Origin: Penelope pileata
Lineage: Eukaryota; Chordata; Aves; Galliformes; Cracidae
Length of the DNA: 64,000 bases
Assembly (NCBI GenBank): GCA_013396635.1
Contig: WBMW01000154.1
Coordinates: 609,744-673,743, forward strand
Reading direction: 5' to 3'
Position numbers and translations under genes: made by a program. Shown piece by piece: positions 1-12,900 of the stretch. A model generated the notes under the pieces. That model made no database searches and had not been told where the DNA came from. It worked only from the letters and a program-made list of their open reading frames with translations. The first letter of the stretch is position 1. Each line of letters begins with the position of its first letter.

Positions 1-288
1 CCTCCTTGGGACATCAGTGGGCACAGACAGGCTGTGATAAGACAAGAAAAATTGGTTTTAAACTAAAAGGGGAGATTTAGGTTAGATACTAGGAGGATTT
101 TTCTTAGAGGGTGATGAGGCACTGGAACAGCTGCCCAGAGAGCTGTGGGTACCCCATCCCTGGACGTGCTCAAGGCCAGATTGGATGGAGCCCTGGGCAG
201 TCTGAGCTGGTGGGCGGCACCCAGCCCATCTCAGGGGCTTGGTAAGGTCCCTTCCAATCCAACCATTCTGTGATTCTGTGATTCTATG
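1..288 (+). mobile_element. CR1 LINE, 3' end fragment
   Basis: This is the 3' end of a CR1 non-LTR retrotransposon. The sequence shows the usual order: a remnant of the end of ORF2, then the LPREL-type segment around 120-150 (cagctgcccagagagctgtg), then the 3' UTR with ggtcccttccaatcc at about 246-260. It closes in ATTCTGTG/ATTCTATG 8-mers at 263-287. It is 5' truncated, as is normal for CR1, and may continue beyond the left edge of the window; homology is weak before about position 30. No coding capacity remains. Confidence 0.93.
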
Positions 289-1124
289 GTCAGTGGACTT
301 TGGGTTGGACACACAAAAGCAGCTCCAAGGCCTCTAAAGAAACATTCCCATAAGCTGCAGCAGCACTGAGCTGCCCAGGCTGAGCAGTCCTGGAATAGGT
401 GCAGGCAACATCTTCCTATGGCAGTTGCTAAAGCACCTAGGAATTTGGCAACCACATTTTTTTTTAGGAGAAAAGAAATAATTAACCTTCACCTCAGGTC
501 CCAGTTCACATAACCACAGATGAGATTCAACTAATAATTTGCTTGCTTAAGTGACTCATAATAAACACTGTGCGTTTACTTTTGCTTTGAGAGCAGCTGA
601 TCTTTGGAACAAACCGCCCACAGGCGTAAAATCATGTCACCCATTTGCTGGTTTAACCCTCTGAGTGCACATAATTGTCCAGCTCTGCTGAACTGCTGCT
701 TGTGGGAAAGCATGGGGTCTGGCAAATTTTATCAGGCATGAAATAATATCCAGGAAGGAAGGGAGAGACGTCACCTATTTCAGGCTAGGATGCTTTCTCA
801 GGTCAGTGCCCCATGTATGGGTGCAAGGAAGAGGGTGAAGGCAGGGACTGATGATCCCATCCAAAATTGCTGACCAGCTATTTCTGCCTCTTCTGTGGTG
901 ACATTTTTTTCTTATTACAAGTTCTTCTGAGAATCCTTTTACTCATTAATTATAGATGAGCACTCTCTGTCATCGTTCCCGTACACACTTGCCTGAGCCT
1001 CAGCAGTGCCAGGAACGGATTTGGAGGGCACTAAGACCCAGAACCATGACCTCAGCTGAGCACAGGGCTCAGCAGGACACCATGAGACACTGAGCTGGTG
1101 CCAGTGTCAGGAGGACACATCGCT
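289..1124. other. unique noncoding sequence
   Basis: I see no gene, recognised repeat or conserved RNA here. The short frames read as chance translations without domain motifs or splice context. Confidence 0.6.
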
Positions 1125-1138
1125 GCTTCCCAGATATG

Positions 1139-1996
1139 TGTACAGACTGAGAGATGAACTCGTTGAGAGCAGCCTGGCGGGTCCTGGTATATGAAAAGCT
1201 GGACATGAGCCAGCAGTGTGCCCCTGTGCCTGGAAGACCAGTGATATCTCAGGCTGCATCAACAGAGGGGTGGCAGCAGGGAGAGGGAGGGAATTGCCTG
1301 CCTTTACTCTGCCGTTGTGAGGCCCCATCTGGAGTACTGCGTCCAGGCCTGTGGGTCCCATCATAAAGAAGATGCGGAGCTGTTGGAATGGGTCCAGAGG
1401 AGGCCATGAAGATGACCAGAGGGCTGGAGCACCTGTTCTATGGAGAAAAGCTGAGGGAGCTGGACTCATTCAGCCTGAAGGAGAGAATGCTCTGGAGAGA
1501 TCTCATTGTGGCCTTCCAGTACTTGAAGGGAGCTTATGAGCAGGACGGGCACCAACTTTTTACCACGTCTGATAGTGACAGGACAGGAGGNTGGGTCCCA
1601 TCATAAAGAAGATGCGGAGCTGTTGGAATGGGTCCAGAGGAGGCCATGAAGATGACCAGAGGGCTGGAGCACCTGTTCTATGGAGAAAAGCTGAGGGAGC
1701 TGGACTCATTCAGCCTGAAGGAGAGAATGCTCTGGAGAGATCTCATTGTGGCCTTCCAGTACTTGAAGGGAGCTTATGAGCAGGACGGGCACCAACTTTT
1801 TACCACGTCTGATAGTGACAGGACAGGAGGAAATGGCTTTAAACTAGAAGAGGGGAAATTTAGATAAGATGTTAGGAAGAAATTCTTTACTCAAAGGGCG
1901 GTGAGGCCCTGGCACAGCTGCCCAGAGAGCTGTGGGTGCCCCATCCCTGGAGGTGCTCAAGGCCAGGTTGGATGGGCCCTGGGCAGCTTGATCTGG
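1139..1996 (+). pseudogene. CR1 ORF2 C-terminal remnant (reverse-transcriptase protein end)
   Basis: This is a decayed end of the CR1 endonuclease/reverse-transcriptase protein, downstream of the catalytic RT motifs. It reads as the conserved CR1 tail with residues such as RGLEH, LRELDSFSL and AFQYLKGAY. The frame is interrupted: a stop lies in the segment that should read LDIRKKFF (TAA at 1865-1867), and further shifts follow. No FADD-type catalytic motif is present, so it cannot be an active polymerase. The duplicated 239-bp block repeats one part of this reading frame. Confidence 0.8.
1352..1830 (+). repeat. perfect 239-bp tandem duplication split by one N
   Basis: Positions 1352-1590 and 1592-1830 are base-for-base identical and are separated only by the ambiguous base at 1591. 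The repeat lies inside one CR1 copy. A perfect repeat inside an otherwise diverged transposon fragment, joined by one placeholder N, looks like two contig ends that overlap but were not merged. A very recent real duplication is the less likely alternative. Confidence 0.95.
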
Positions 1997-2042
1997 TGGG
2001 TGCCAAGTAATCAGAGGGCAGTGATGCAAATGATTCTATGGT

Positions 2043-4027
2043 AAATAAAAGAGCCAAGACCTGATTTATGGAGCTGAACTCTTCACCTCCAAAGCACAGT
2101 CTTGGTCCCATGCTCTGCTCCAGGTGTGCAGACAGGAGGAGCCCCAATACAGGGACATCATGCACACTGATAGGGTGTGCAAGAGCAAGCACCAGCAGTG
2201 ACACCCTGGCACACCCTCCCAGCAGCCCATCTGCAAAACGCAAAGTGGGAATGCCTCACACCACACCCACAGCACGGCTCTGCAGGTGGAGATAACAGTG
2301 TCTGACCCAGCTGAAGGGTTTTCGCTGTTCATGGGTCATGCAATTTCTCCCCTTCTGTGCATGTGTTTTCATCTGTGCATTCAGTGATCGATGCAAAGAA
2401 GGTTTGCAGGCAGCTGAACAGCAGCCTTCTGCAGAGTCATTAGACTAACCCATTTTTGGAAGAGAATTTTATTTCTGTCCATCCCCAGCTTATGGTTTCA
2501 GCCAAGCAAAAACCTGCTTGGCCTAATTTCTCCACCTTGTTGATCAAAGGTCATGTTTTACCAGGATTATTTCTGTCTTCATTGTAGGCACAGCTGGTAA
2601 ACAACATGCAGATTTTACAGTATTTAACTTTTTGATAGATTTGTGGAGGCTCCCTGCCTGCCTTCCTCTGCTTCTTTCAAAGTGTTTGCACTCACCTTGC
2701 AGCTGATGCCATGTACTTTGCACCTTCAGGCCAAAAACCCACGCTGAGCCAGAGAAAAGAGCTATATGGCAAAGATTAGCCACCAGCCCTCCCCTCCTCA
2801 TTACCTACTTCCAACAGAGTGGTTGCATTGGATCAGCAATAGCTGAGACTTGCTCAGGTGCAGAGATGGCATCACCACGCTGCCAACAATTCTACTGCCA
2901 ATCACAATGAAAAGAGAAGGGAGGCACCGACACCTTTAACTGGACTGGAAGATTGTTTGGACTGGTCTACAAGCTGGCACAGGGAAGCTGTCCCTTTGCA
3001 CAGTGTTTGCTGGGACTATGTCACTTACTGGCCTTCTGGTGTCTACCTTTCAGGCTCAAGAAAGGTTTGGTGGTCCAGCATGTAACTACAGGGGGTTGCA
3101 ACCTTGGCAGCTGTAGCACAGTGCTTCTGAGAAAACATGAAGGTATCTCCATCCAACACCAAGCCTTCTCACATCAAATTGATGGCAGCAATGGTGCAAG
3201 CTGGATTTCCCAAGCTACAAAACCCCCATTGTTTGAATTTCAGGGAAAATGTCTGCTGGTCCCCATTTAAACAGCTACAGCAGAGGGTAACCTTGCATGT
3301 GCTGGGGTAACACATGGTGGCAGAAGTAGCAGAGGATGTTGTAGTGGGTGCCAAGTGTGCTCCACTTCCAGCCTCCTGCTATACCTTCCTCAAAACGGAT
3401 TTCACAGCACAGAGCATGGTTTGGGAACTCCTGTTTTTGTCAGAGAGTTTGTGCCAGGATAGAGATTATTCAAATCCTCTCTTCTGACGAGTCAATCAAG
3501 GGGAAGCTGCGCTACGTGCAAGTTAGAGCCTCTGTGCTTCAGTATTGATCTACAAGTAAAGTTAGTGACTCACAAGGAAATATTATTTCACCTACCAAAC
3601 AATAGTCTAAATATATGGCATTCAGCATATTTTATCTTCTTCCCATCAGACTCCACTGGGTAGTGTATCTTATTCAAACACCATGAAGTCATACTTCCCT
3701 GGTACAATCATTTTCAATTATTTATTAAACAATAGAGCTTGGAATGGGCTGAGTCCTGCAGTGGTCAAACATTTCTTCTTTTTCTAACTGAGTCAGCAAA
3801 ATGTGGCAGAGGTGTCCAGAGTTAACAACACATGGTAATGGCTGCTGCTTCAGAAATGTTTCAGACGAGGGTCTCAAAATAATGTCACTGCCATTTACAA
3901 AGGCATGACTACTACCTTTGCTAAAAGCAGAAGATGTGAGGCTTTGCCTGCGTCTTATCCCAGTCAGAAATCACAAAATATTTTTTGTGTAGTTTGAGTC
4001 TGACTTGTTTTATTTTCTCTCTACTCA
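2043..4027. other. unique noncoding sequence
   Basis: No gene or recognised repeat is visible. Frames of up to about 105 codons occur on both strands, without recognisable motifs or plausible exon borders. Confidence 0.55.
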
Positions 4028-4441
4028 ACATTGGTGAGGCTGCACCCAGAGTACTGTTCTGGGCACCTCAGCATAAGAGGGGCCTGGACATATTGGAAAG
4101 AGTGCAAGAGGACCACCAAAATTATAAAGGGACTGGAGCACCTCCACTGTGAGGAGATGCTGAGAGCTGGGGCTGCTCAGCCCGGAGAAGTGGAGGCTCA
4201 AGAGGAGCTCACCAATGTCCATAAACACCTGAAGGGAGACTACAAAGAGGACAGAGCCAGGCTCTTGTCAGTGGTGCCCAGTACCAGGACAAGAGACACT
4301 GGCACAAACTGGAGCACTGGAGATTCCATCAGGCAGCACTGCTGTGTTGGGTTGGTGCCAGAGTGCTGGCACAGGCTTCCCAGAGAGGTTGTGGAGTCTC
4401 CTCCTTGAAGATCTTCAAAAGGTGCCTGGACATGGTCCTAG
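4028..4441 (+). mobile_element. CR1 LINE fragment, older subfamily
   Basis: Recognisable CR1 ORF2-end and 3' UTR landmarks are present but diverged: gtgaggctgcacccagagtact, gggactggagcacctcc, ggagatgctgagagctgggg, and cttcccagagaggttgtggagtctcc near 4376-4402. The copy stops around ggacatggtcctag without the terminal 8-mers, so it is truncated at both ends. The 'gttgtggagtctcctcc' wording resembles the subfamily at 36.3 kb more than the one at 1.1-2.0 kb. Divergence suggests an old insertion. Confidence 0.88.
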
Positions 4442-5664
4442 ATCTAACTGGAGCATAACTGGAACCCAAGCCCACGTATGGGTCTCTCCTCAAAGCATCC
4501 CCACATGTAACCCCTGCATTTTCCCAGATGGTCCTGACCGCTGCCCATGTCCCCATGCATCCCCCAGAATACAGGGAATGCACCAACAGAGCAGATGTGA
4601 GATGTGCACAAGGACCAGTTGCCTGGCTTCAGACAGAGAGCATAAATGAGGCAGAGAGGGAAAAAAGAACATTTTTTGAAATATTCCCCTTTGAAAATTC
4701 TGGCCACTGATGAAGAAAACAGTTATCTTACTAGAAATTGCTAAAGTTTTCTGAAGTGTTTAGCAGCCAAAAAGCATTGCCAATTACTGTGAGAAAGCTG
4801 CAAAGTGTCTTAAATCAAAGATATTTATAAATGTGAGTTAAATAATCTACTGGTTGCAATAGCATGAGATGGGACCTATTGGCTTCAGGAGACTGCCCTG
4901 ATTTTCACCAGGAAATGGTGTGAATGAAGCTAAGCTGTAATTTGTGGATAATTGAGTGATCAGTGACAAATGTTCCTGTGACACACAACAAGCTGTCATG
5001 GAAAAAGTATGCTGCTACGGTTACGTGTCACATGTGGTTTTAAACTGATTATTCTAAATCATCCAGCGTCTCAGCTTAGAGTTTGTTAAAAAAAGATCCT
5101 CTAAATTTGACCTTTGTGGAGTTTAAATACAAAAAAAAATATATAAAAAAAAATGCAGTGGGAGGTAATTCAGAGGAGGTTTTCTGCGGACTCGAGTGGA
5201 CCTTGGCCAGGATGCTGAGTGGAGTACTTACGTGGGTAAAACAAGATACCCTCTTCACTTAAAGAAATGTCATGCAAACAAACATTTTCAGGTCAAAAAT
5301 CCCAGATGTGCTGGTTTCCCAAGTGTAAGGTAATAACCTGGTGTGAGAGGTAGTGTCACAGCTCCTATTTGCACAGATAGGCTAAGGGTAGCCTAGAATC
5401 ACAAACCTGAGCCTCCCCAAATATGCTCTGTTTAGAACATTGTGCCACTGAAAATTAATTGCATTCCAGCTCCAGGGAGCATTAGCACTTTTCTGAATTC
5501 AGGGCCAGCCTGAGGAATAGCCGTGCCCTAGGCAAAGAATTCAGCCCCCTCCGGCCTTTGCCCCTTCCTCCACAAGACTGAAAAGAAAAACTTATAATAA
5601 ATCACAGCCTTTAGAGACACCTACTAACTGGAATATAAATGTATAAATAGGAACAAAATGTATT
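4442..5664. other. unique noncoding sequence with a short A-rich tract
   Basis: No gene is seen. An A-rich low-complexity stretch lies around 5130-5152. The remainder is unremarkable single-copy-like DNA. Confidence 0.5.
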
Positions 5665-5895
5665 CATGCCAGCACTGTGCCTTTTCTTCCCTTCTCACTT
5701 TCATTTCTTCTTCCCTTTCTTTCCCCTTTGTCTAGCACATTCTCCTCTCTGCACCCCCTCCCCCTCGCCTTCCTCTGTTTTCCCCCTTTGTTGTCTTTTC
5801 CTTTCTAGCCCCTTTCCAAGACTCTCCTTTCTCACCCTTTCTATTTCACCATTCCCTATTGGCAGTTAGATCTCTTTCCCTCTTTCTCAACACTA
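5665..5895 (+). repeat. polypyrimidine (CT-rich) low-complexity tract
   Basis: About 230 bases are overwhelmingly C and T on the plus strand, with runs such as ttcttcttccctttctttcc and cctccccctcgccttcc. The open frame through it (many S, P, F, L) is a by-product of the base composition and is not a gene. Such tracts can adopt triplex-like structures, but nothing here shows a function. Confidence 0.85.
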
Positions 5896-8800
5896 TTTTT
5901 TACTCTTTTCCCCAAGAATATCCTGAAGATAAGAAAATAGCCCTCTACTGAACAATCTGTATCTTCCACAGACTGCACCCTTATCACTCTATGCTTTGCA
6001 AATAGCAGTTCCCATATCAGATACCTCATAAGTTTTTTCAGGACAGGCATTTAAATATAAAACAATCCAGAATCACTGGTTTCCTTTGGAAAGTTTAGTA
6101 CATATGTGGTGCTTGCCAGTAGATGATACATTACTTACAAGCAAACTTATCCTTGTACAAAAATTCTGTGATTGTGGAAGGTTTGAGCATGCAGGTAGTT
6201 AAAAACTGATCCACACCAGCAAAGACACTTAGTCCTAGCCAATTTACATTCTGTTATTCTTACAAGTTTGACTTACTGTGAGTCATGTAGAGTGCAAGGA
6301 GTAAAAAAATATAATTCAAGATCCTACTTGCTTCTCTATTTGTAAGTTTTATCACATTAACCATCTAAATCTCTCTAACATGGTATAACACCCCCAATGG
6401 GGATGAATTATGCCAGTATAGAGTTGCTTATACTGCTATAGTAACTCTGTCAGGGGAAGGGAATGAAATATGTACATAAGGTCCCTTTATGTTGGCATAC
6501 CTGATTCTGCCTGAGCAGCTGCAGCTATGAAAAGTCTCACATTGCTGGTCAGTGGAGCTCTAGAAGTACAAAAACTGTCTGTAATAACCTGATAATGAGG
6601 AAGAAAAACTATTATGTGAATGAACAGTTCAACCGTGGAGAAGCTGTGCAGGTTTTCCTAGAGCTTGTGGTATGCTGTTGACATCTGAAGCATGATATCC
6701 TCATTATATCAGTGTTTATGACACCTTCCAAAGAGGAGCATTCAGCTCACTCTGTTTCCCACAAACTCCCTCTCCCCTCTGTCTCTTTCTCATCCGCTAA
6801 CACCAGCTTGCTCCATATCTCCTCAGCACTTGCGCTACGCAGGCAGCACTGAAAATGAAGAGGCCTTTCTGCTTGCAGTACATGACTACTGGGATGGGAA
6901 GCTGCAGTGCACTGCTCCTGCCCACTTGTGCGTGTTGAGAGGGGGTCTTCATGGAGGCATCTGTGAAGCTCTAGAAAATCCAACCTTGGTGTTTCCCCTT
7001 GGTCCATGACCATGTACACAAAACATTGACACTGTTGATTTTCCTGTTCTAGTGCTCCAGCAAATCCCCCAAGATGATGACAGGGATGAGGGGAAGGTAT
7101 GATCTTGTGGCCATGAATCCCGTAGTGATGAGTCCCATAACAATGACCCCTGAATGCTAGCTCAGGGATCTGGACAGCATGCACCATGGCTCCTTCCAGC
7201 CCCAGGGATAGACTGGAATACAGTGGCAGGCATTAGTGCATGTCCACATCTCATCCCACCAGGCAGTAAGACAAGTGTGGGTGTTCATGGTCATGGAAGC
7301 AGAGAAGAATTTCTCGATCCTACTGTGGAGACATCACAGAGGTCACAGGAGAAGAAATAAGGGCCTTAGACTTCAGACTCAGGTATTGATCAGGGCCACG
7401 CTGCTGCCATCATAGTGATCTGTAGAGGTACCAGTCAGCAGTGCCAGTGATGGCATGGGGCTCAATGCAATTGGGATGACTCTGCCATTAAGGGGTTTTT
7501 ACCAAGCTATGGACACACATCTGTGGCTCCTACCAGATGTACTTGACCGTCACCAAAGAATCTGCTAAATTGGGCCCTTGATATTCACAAAGATGTACAA
7601 AGTTGTTTTACGAAGAAGGAAAATGCCCTTTGATTCAAATCATGAGAGCCTATACGTTCCTCCTTCCTTTCCCTGTGTAGAACCTGCTCTCTAGCTCCCA
7701 TCGAACTTTGTTCCAAGAGCCTGCCAGACAGATTGGTCACGCACTCGTACAAAAAACGGTGCAAAATAATCTCACACACATTAATGGTAGATGATTCAGA
7801 CGTATTAGGAATAAAAAACTTGATCTTATTGACTTCATCTTCAGGAGCTACCCTGTTCTCTTTGATCCCTGCTCCATTAGAGTCAATGGGAAGCTTTGCC
7901 ATCACTTGCAGTGAGCAGAGCTGGGAGCAAGACTTCTTGCCAGAGTAAAATCCAAACACAGCACTGCTATTGAAAACAGGGAGTCTTGTTTAAAATATTG
8001 AAAACACCTTTATTCCTCACCTCTGCTCCTTACATGGCAATGGTAGGACTTTAATGTTCTGAGCAGAGGAGCATTTTTCTCACAAGAAGAATAAACTTAA
8101 TTGATCCTTTCATTTTTAACTGCCGGTGGCAATTGGTCACCTCTTTGCAATAATATCTGCAAAGAAAATAATCTTTCCTGGATCAGACGAAAAGGTGGAG
8201 AAAGAGTCACAGAATTAACTGGCAGAGCAATCTGGTTGTTGCCCTAACATATGGGAATAATAAGTGCCAGCCAGATAAAGCCTGAACACTGAGCTTTCAT
8301 TTTGTTATTCTAAGCACAAAAATAAATATTTTTATGACTACATGTAAAGAGTAAAAGCAAATAGAGTTAATATGTAAAAATATACATTTTGCTTCATTAT
8401 GTGTAATAATACATATTGATTTCATTATGATATTTTTTTAAAGATCAGTTTGCCTGGGAATAGTGTGCTATTCCTTAAATGCAGTCTGTTTTTTTCTTTC
8501 TAAGGTGTTGTGCTAGTATGGAATGAAAGAGAAATTTTAACTAGTCTGTATTATGAAGTTATATACTGTTTGGAGAAAAAAAAAAGATATTTGAAAAATG
8601 TGAACTAAAAATATTTTGATTTTTACAGTTGAAAGTGTCTGCATAAGTCTTGTTCATGGACTGTTTCAGGCATGAAAGAAGAGAAAGTGTGTAAATAACA
8701 GTATTGCTCCAACTGTAAAACTTTTCAAGGGTTAATGAATCAGGCACCTTTGTGCTAAGGTGCCCCCAGGACCTCTACACAGAGGGGAAGGACACTGCTG

Positions 8801-11800
8801 CAAACCAGGAGCTCAGACCCAGCAGAAACTGGGACTCAGGACAAATAGAGTGGAACATTTTGCAGTTCTGTCCAGATACAGGGAGGAGTGAAATTATCCT
8901 TCCCTGAGTCAACATTGTATGGGTTCTGATGGTCCCCAAACACTGGGGCTCAGCCACGTACCATCTGAGTTAAGACAGTGCATAAGCTGGCAGGTCTGCA
9001 AGGCTGGCAAGTGAGAAAATGCTTTGAACATCTAACCATGTTTCATACACTGCATGGGAAGAGCTGGGAGAAAACAGCCAGTGTAGCTTAGGACAAGGAC
9101 AAGGGACTTTACAGACACCGTGGAGGATAACTTCTGTTTTATTTTTCATGAGCTAGTGTAGTCCAAGAGAGGGATATTTATGTGGATCTTGGGGGAATTG
9201 GTACAATGAAGAGACAGAAAGCAGCAAAGCCCAAAGGCAAGGAGCAGTCTTGCCATGCCTCGAGGTGCAAAGTTTACAGCACCTGCCGTGGTTTTGCTGA
9301 CACTGAAGCTGTACACACCTCCCTCTGAGTCATGTTTCTGAATTTCACACTCCAAAAAATAAAAACCCATTGACCGACTCCAAATTTCTTTGGCCCTATG
9401 CTCATGCAAAAGCCCATCTGTCTTTTTGAACTAGCATGGGCAAATGGTCTCACCAGTGTCCTATCCCTCTATTGATTTTGGTGTGGGTGATGACACAGAG
9501 GTTAAAGATCAGTATATACGTACATTATGCAGACTCCAAGGAATGCTGACATGTGGTGCTTTCAACAGCGAGAAAGTCAAACTGGAGAGCACATTCAAAA
9601 TATTAAACAGCACATCTTGGCTTTGCAAACATTAGTGCTGGCTGCATATGAGAAACTTAAGCTTTTATATCCAGCTTGTCTATTCTATCAAGTATCACTT
9701 AGTCTGTGAGCTGATTTACCGCACTGCTGTACAAGTGATTTAGCAGATATGGATTCCTTTTAAGAAATGTGCTTATTTATTTAAAAGCCTGTTATCATGT
9801 TGTGGATTTGGACTGCAATGGATGTTTTTTTTATCTAGCGAGTGGGTGAGTTTGGAGAATTTTTAAAAAAACTAATGAGTAGGTGTATGTATTGCAAAAT
9901 ATTTCTGAAAGTGGGCAAAAAAATTGGTTACCACAGATTTCAGTGTTCCAAACTCTGAATAAATGAAGTGATATGTCAGCATTTGTTTTCTTAAGGAAGA
10001 AAATCAATTATGCCTCTTAGAAGAGTAAAACAACATACAGGTTTCCATTCGTTGCAGTCCTGTAACTAGTCAGAGAAACTCTCCATAAGCAATGCATATC
10101 CCTGAGAAAAAGTATGATATTCCCAAAGAGGGTTGAAGTGATCACAAGGAGAGCCAGAAGGAGAATGGGTTGACTCTGAAAGTGAAGAAATTAGGGTTGA
10201 GCCTAAGAATGGAAACCCAGGGCTGAAGTGCTGGGCCCGTGAGGCTGGGAAGAGATTCAGCACTGAATTCACTGCAGCTTTCATTTCATATCAGATTTTT
10301 TTCCAGAGATCTACCTGAATGCTTGGAATCTCCCAAACTGGTTTGAAAATCATGAATGGGCGGTCTAGCCCCTGTGTTTTCATCTCAGCTAGAATTCCAC
10401 TTGGATTACACTGGTTTTTCTTCCAATCTGAGAGTAAAAATCATAACTAAGCATTTTAAGAATTTCCAAAAGGGCTGGTTCAAATATGATTCTAAGAATG
10501 GGCAAAAATGTGATGTGGTTATTTTGGGAAGAGAATACTCTCACAGTCTCTGGATGGCTGATGGCCTCAAAGAGGCTTTGTTTATCAGTTGGATCCCAGG
10601 GATGAATTTTGGCCTTCTTTTTCATTGTTGTCTTTGTTTATATAGTTGGTGGAATGGGATTTTAATTCAATTGGATTTTAATTCAACAACTCAAGGGAGA
10701 GTTGCTCACAGAATGTATTACAGAGACAAACATTTGTTTAAATTTACTACTGACAATACAGTGGAAGCATTCTGATTACTCCTCTTGCTATGGACTGGTC
10801 CAGTATGAGAGCCTACGAGACAACAGTCATGATGCAGGACTCCACTGGGCTCCACCCACCCTTCCTTCTCCTTTATAAACAATTTTTAAAAGTTTCCCTT
10901 CCTTTGAAAGCTCTACTGCTTTTTGTTCCTTCTTAGCTTCTTCCCACAGCTTCTTCCCAGACTCTCTTCTGTGGCTAACTCTCCTCTGAGCCATACACAG
11001 GTACTCCACAGTCTTCATTTACACCACGTCCTGGCTCATTTCACGATGTTTCACGTTGGTCTCAAAGACCTGCCCTGAAGTCACATCATTGTGCAAGCCG
11101 CAGGTTTTGTTTAAAAGCAGGCTAAAGACAAACACCAGAAAATATCTCAGAAAGTTAAGGAACCTGGCTTATTTTTAATCTCACGATCTTCAAACTGACA
11201 CCGCATTTTCAAATGGCTACTTGAAATAAAGGGAGTAAACTAAGGCAGAATTTTGGCTCTTCTTCCTTGTTCTGCTCTAGTTTTATGTCTTCTTTCATAC
11301 CATCTTATCCTCTGTCTCCCCACAAAATACCTCTTTTGGAAACATTCAGCTCCATGGCCTCATGCCATGCTTTGTTTACTCTATATTATACTACTCTTGT
11401 GCAAACTTTGGTGCAGGAATTTGCCAGACATCAGCAAAGCTCTGCTTCTACACATGACTTCCACAACAATGAAGCTTTGCAAATAAATAATCTCAAACAC
11501 CTTTGCAAATTGCAAGATGAATAATGCCCTCAAGTGCATCTGATGTAAGGGTCCCGGTTCCGTGCCAGAGAGCACTGAAGTTAATGGAGGCACATCCATT
11601 AGTAGCAGCCAAGAGATGGGTGTGTTGATCCTAAGTCTTCTCTCAGATGGTCAGGGGATGAACCAGCTAAAGGCAATCTCCCTTTGTTCAGGATTTTCTG
11701 AAGTTGCCTAATAAACCACACTTTGTTTATTGGCCTCTGTGAGCCTTCTTTGAGGAGACTTTAAGGGTTTTATCCTTGAGTTTTACTAGCGCACATATGC

Positions 11801-12900
11801 ATTTTTGCCCGGGGAAGACCGTGTTCATCAGACCATATCCTCAACAAGAATCAATCAATGAAGCCCAGTGAAGACATTGGGCCACGGTGATCAGAAGAGG
11901 TATGCAATAATCAACACAAGAGGCTTTGTGGGGGCCAATGGCAAATATCCCACTGGCTTTCCCAGAGCCCAGACTTGAAATGGATGTGTGCCCTCCTTTT
12001 AGGGCCATGTATACCCCACAGCTGTTAGTACGTTAATGAAAGCAACATCCTTAAGCTGCCATAAAACACATTTGTGGCCATGCATGCAGCTCTTGGGATA
12101 GGCTCTATCTGTTCTCATTGTTTGCTGTGTGTTTTAACACAGAGCCTCAGGACACAGCTTGGCTGCCATACAGCATTTTGTATAAAGCTGACCCTCCAGC
12201 CAACCACAGCTAAGACGCTGTAATTTTCATAGAGACATCATGTACTTTTTATGCTCCTTAACTCAACTGCAGTCACAAATCCCTCTTTGTATTGGCAGCT
12301 CCCGTGAAAATAAGCTTTAGGAGCTACTTGAAAAAAACATATCTCTGTGACATTTAGCTGTGTTGCCTGATCTTGCCTGCTTGCTAAGTGCAGTCCTGCA
12401 TAGCCTTCGTTAAAAAAATAAAAATGCCTTTCAGTACTTGCAATTCACATTATGTAATATGCTGTGGAGCCTGTAATTCTAATGGAAGACACATCAACCT
12501 GTTGGAAAACAGCTATGAAGTCATTTTCTGAGTGCAGTCTGCCCATATATCAGTATCTCATCATCCTTACCCCTTGCACAGATCTCTAACATGTGATGTG
12601 ACTAAATACCTTGGAAAAAAAGATGATTTAAAGCTGCTTATGTAGACTAACAATTAGTCTAAACACACTGTTCATCCTGCATTAAATTTGAATAAAATGT
12701 ATTACTTTCATGAAACCTCCAAACTTTGTGCTAGGAGGATCCAAGCAACTTCAAAGCCGTGCTCTCTGCCCCGAGGAGCTTTCAAGCAGACAGAAGCCCC
12801 AGAGGCAAGGCACTGGGGTGGCTGGGGAGACAAAGGGCAGTTGCGTGGCACCAGGAGCTCCCAGCAGCATGGGGCAGGTCTTTATATGCATAGATGTTGG
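5896..12900. other. repeat-poor noncoding sequence
   Basis: I recognise no gene, CR1, LTR or DNA transposon. Weak, very old repeat-like traces are visible. One is a GTATA/TATAC inverted core around 6413-6445. Another, at about 7850-7910, contains agagtcaatgggaagc and resembles an amniote-wide 'CAATGGGAGC' remnant. A 16-bp direct repeat (ggattttaattcaatt) occurs at 10657-10686. The 139-codon frame at 10356-10775 and the 124-codon frame at 7585-7959 have no recognisable domain. Confidence 0.5.

Larger units (their letters stand above)
1125..2042 (+). mobile_element. CR1 LINE, ORF2 3' part plus 3' UTR, containing a duplicated block
   Basis: This is the best-preserved CR1 copy in the window. It begins in the reverse-transcriptase C-terminal region (gagagcagcctggcgg and aagctggacatgagcc are recognisable), runs through the CR1 segment encoding AFQYLKGAY, and then the 3' UTR (cagctgcccagagagctgtg, gctcaaggccaggttgg). 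It ends in a single ATTCTATG near 2034-2041. The 3' UTR tail is shortened: the usual ggtcccttccaa block is missing. The copy is lengthened by a perfect 239-bp tandem repeat around an N at 1591, so the true element is probably about 680 bp. The left boundary is approximate. Confidence 0.93.

Noticed and set aside
1154..1606. Overlapping plus-strand frames at 1.15-1.87 kb as possible genes
   Set aside because: They are frames of a CR1 ORF2 remnant, partly created by the false duplication.
5666..5869. Serine/proline/phenylalanine-rich open frame
   Set aside because: It is the direct translation of a polypyrimidine low-complexity tract.
10356..10775. 139-codon plus-strand frame
   Set aside because: No domain motif, and the sequence contains a 16-bp direct repeat and A/T-rich text typical of noncoding DNA.
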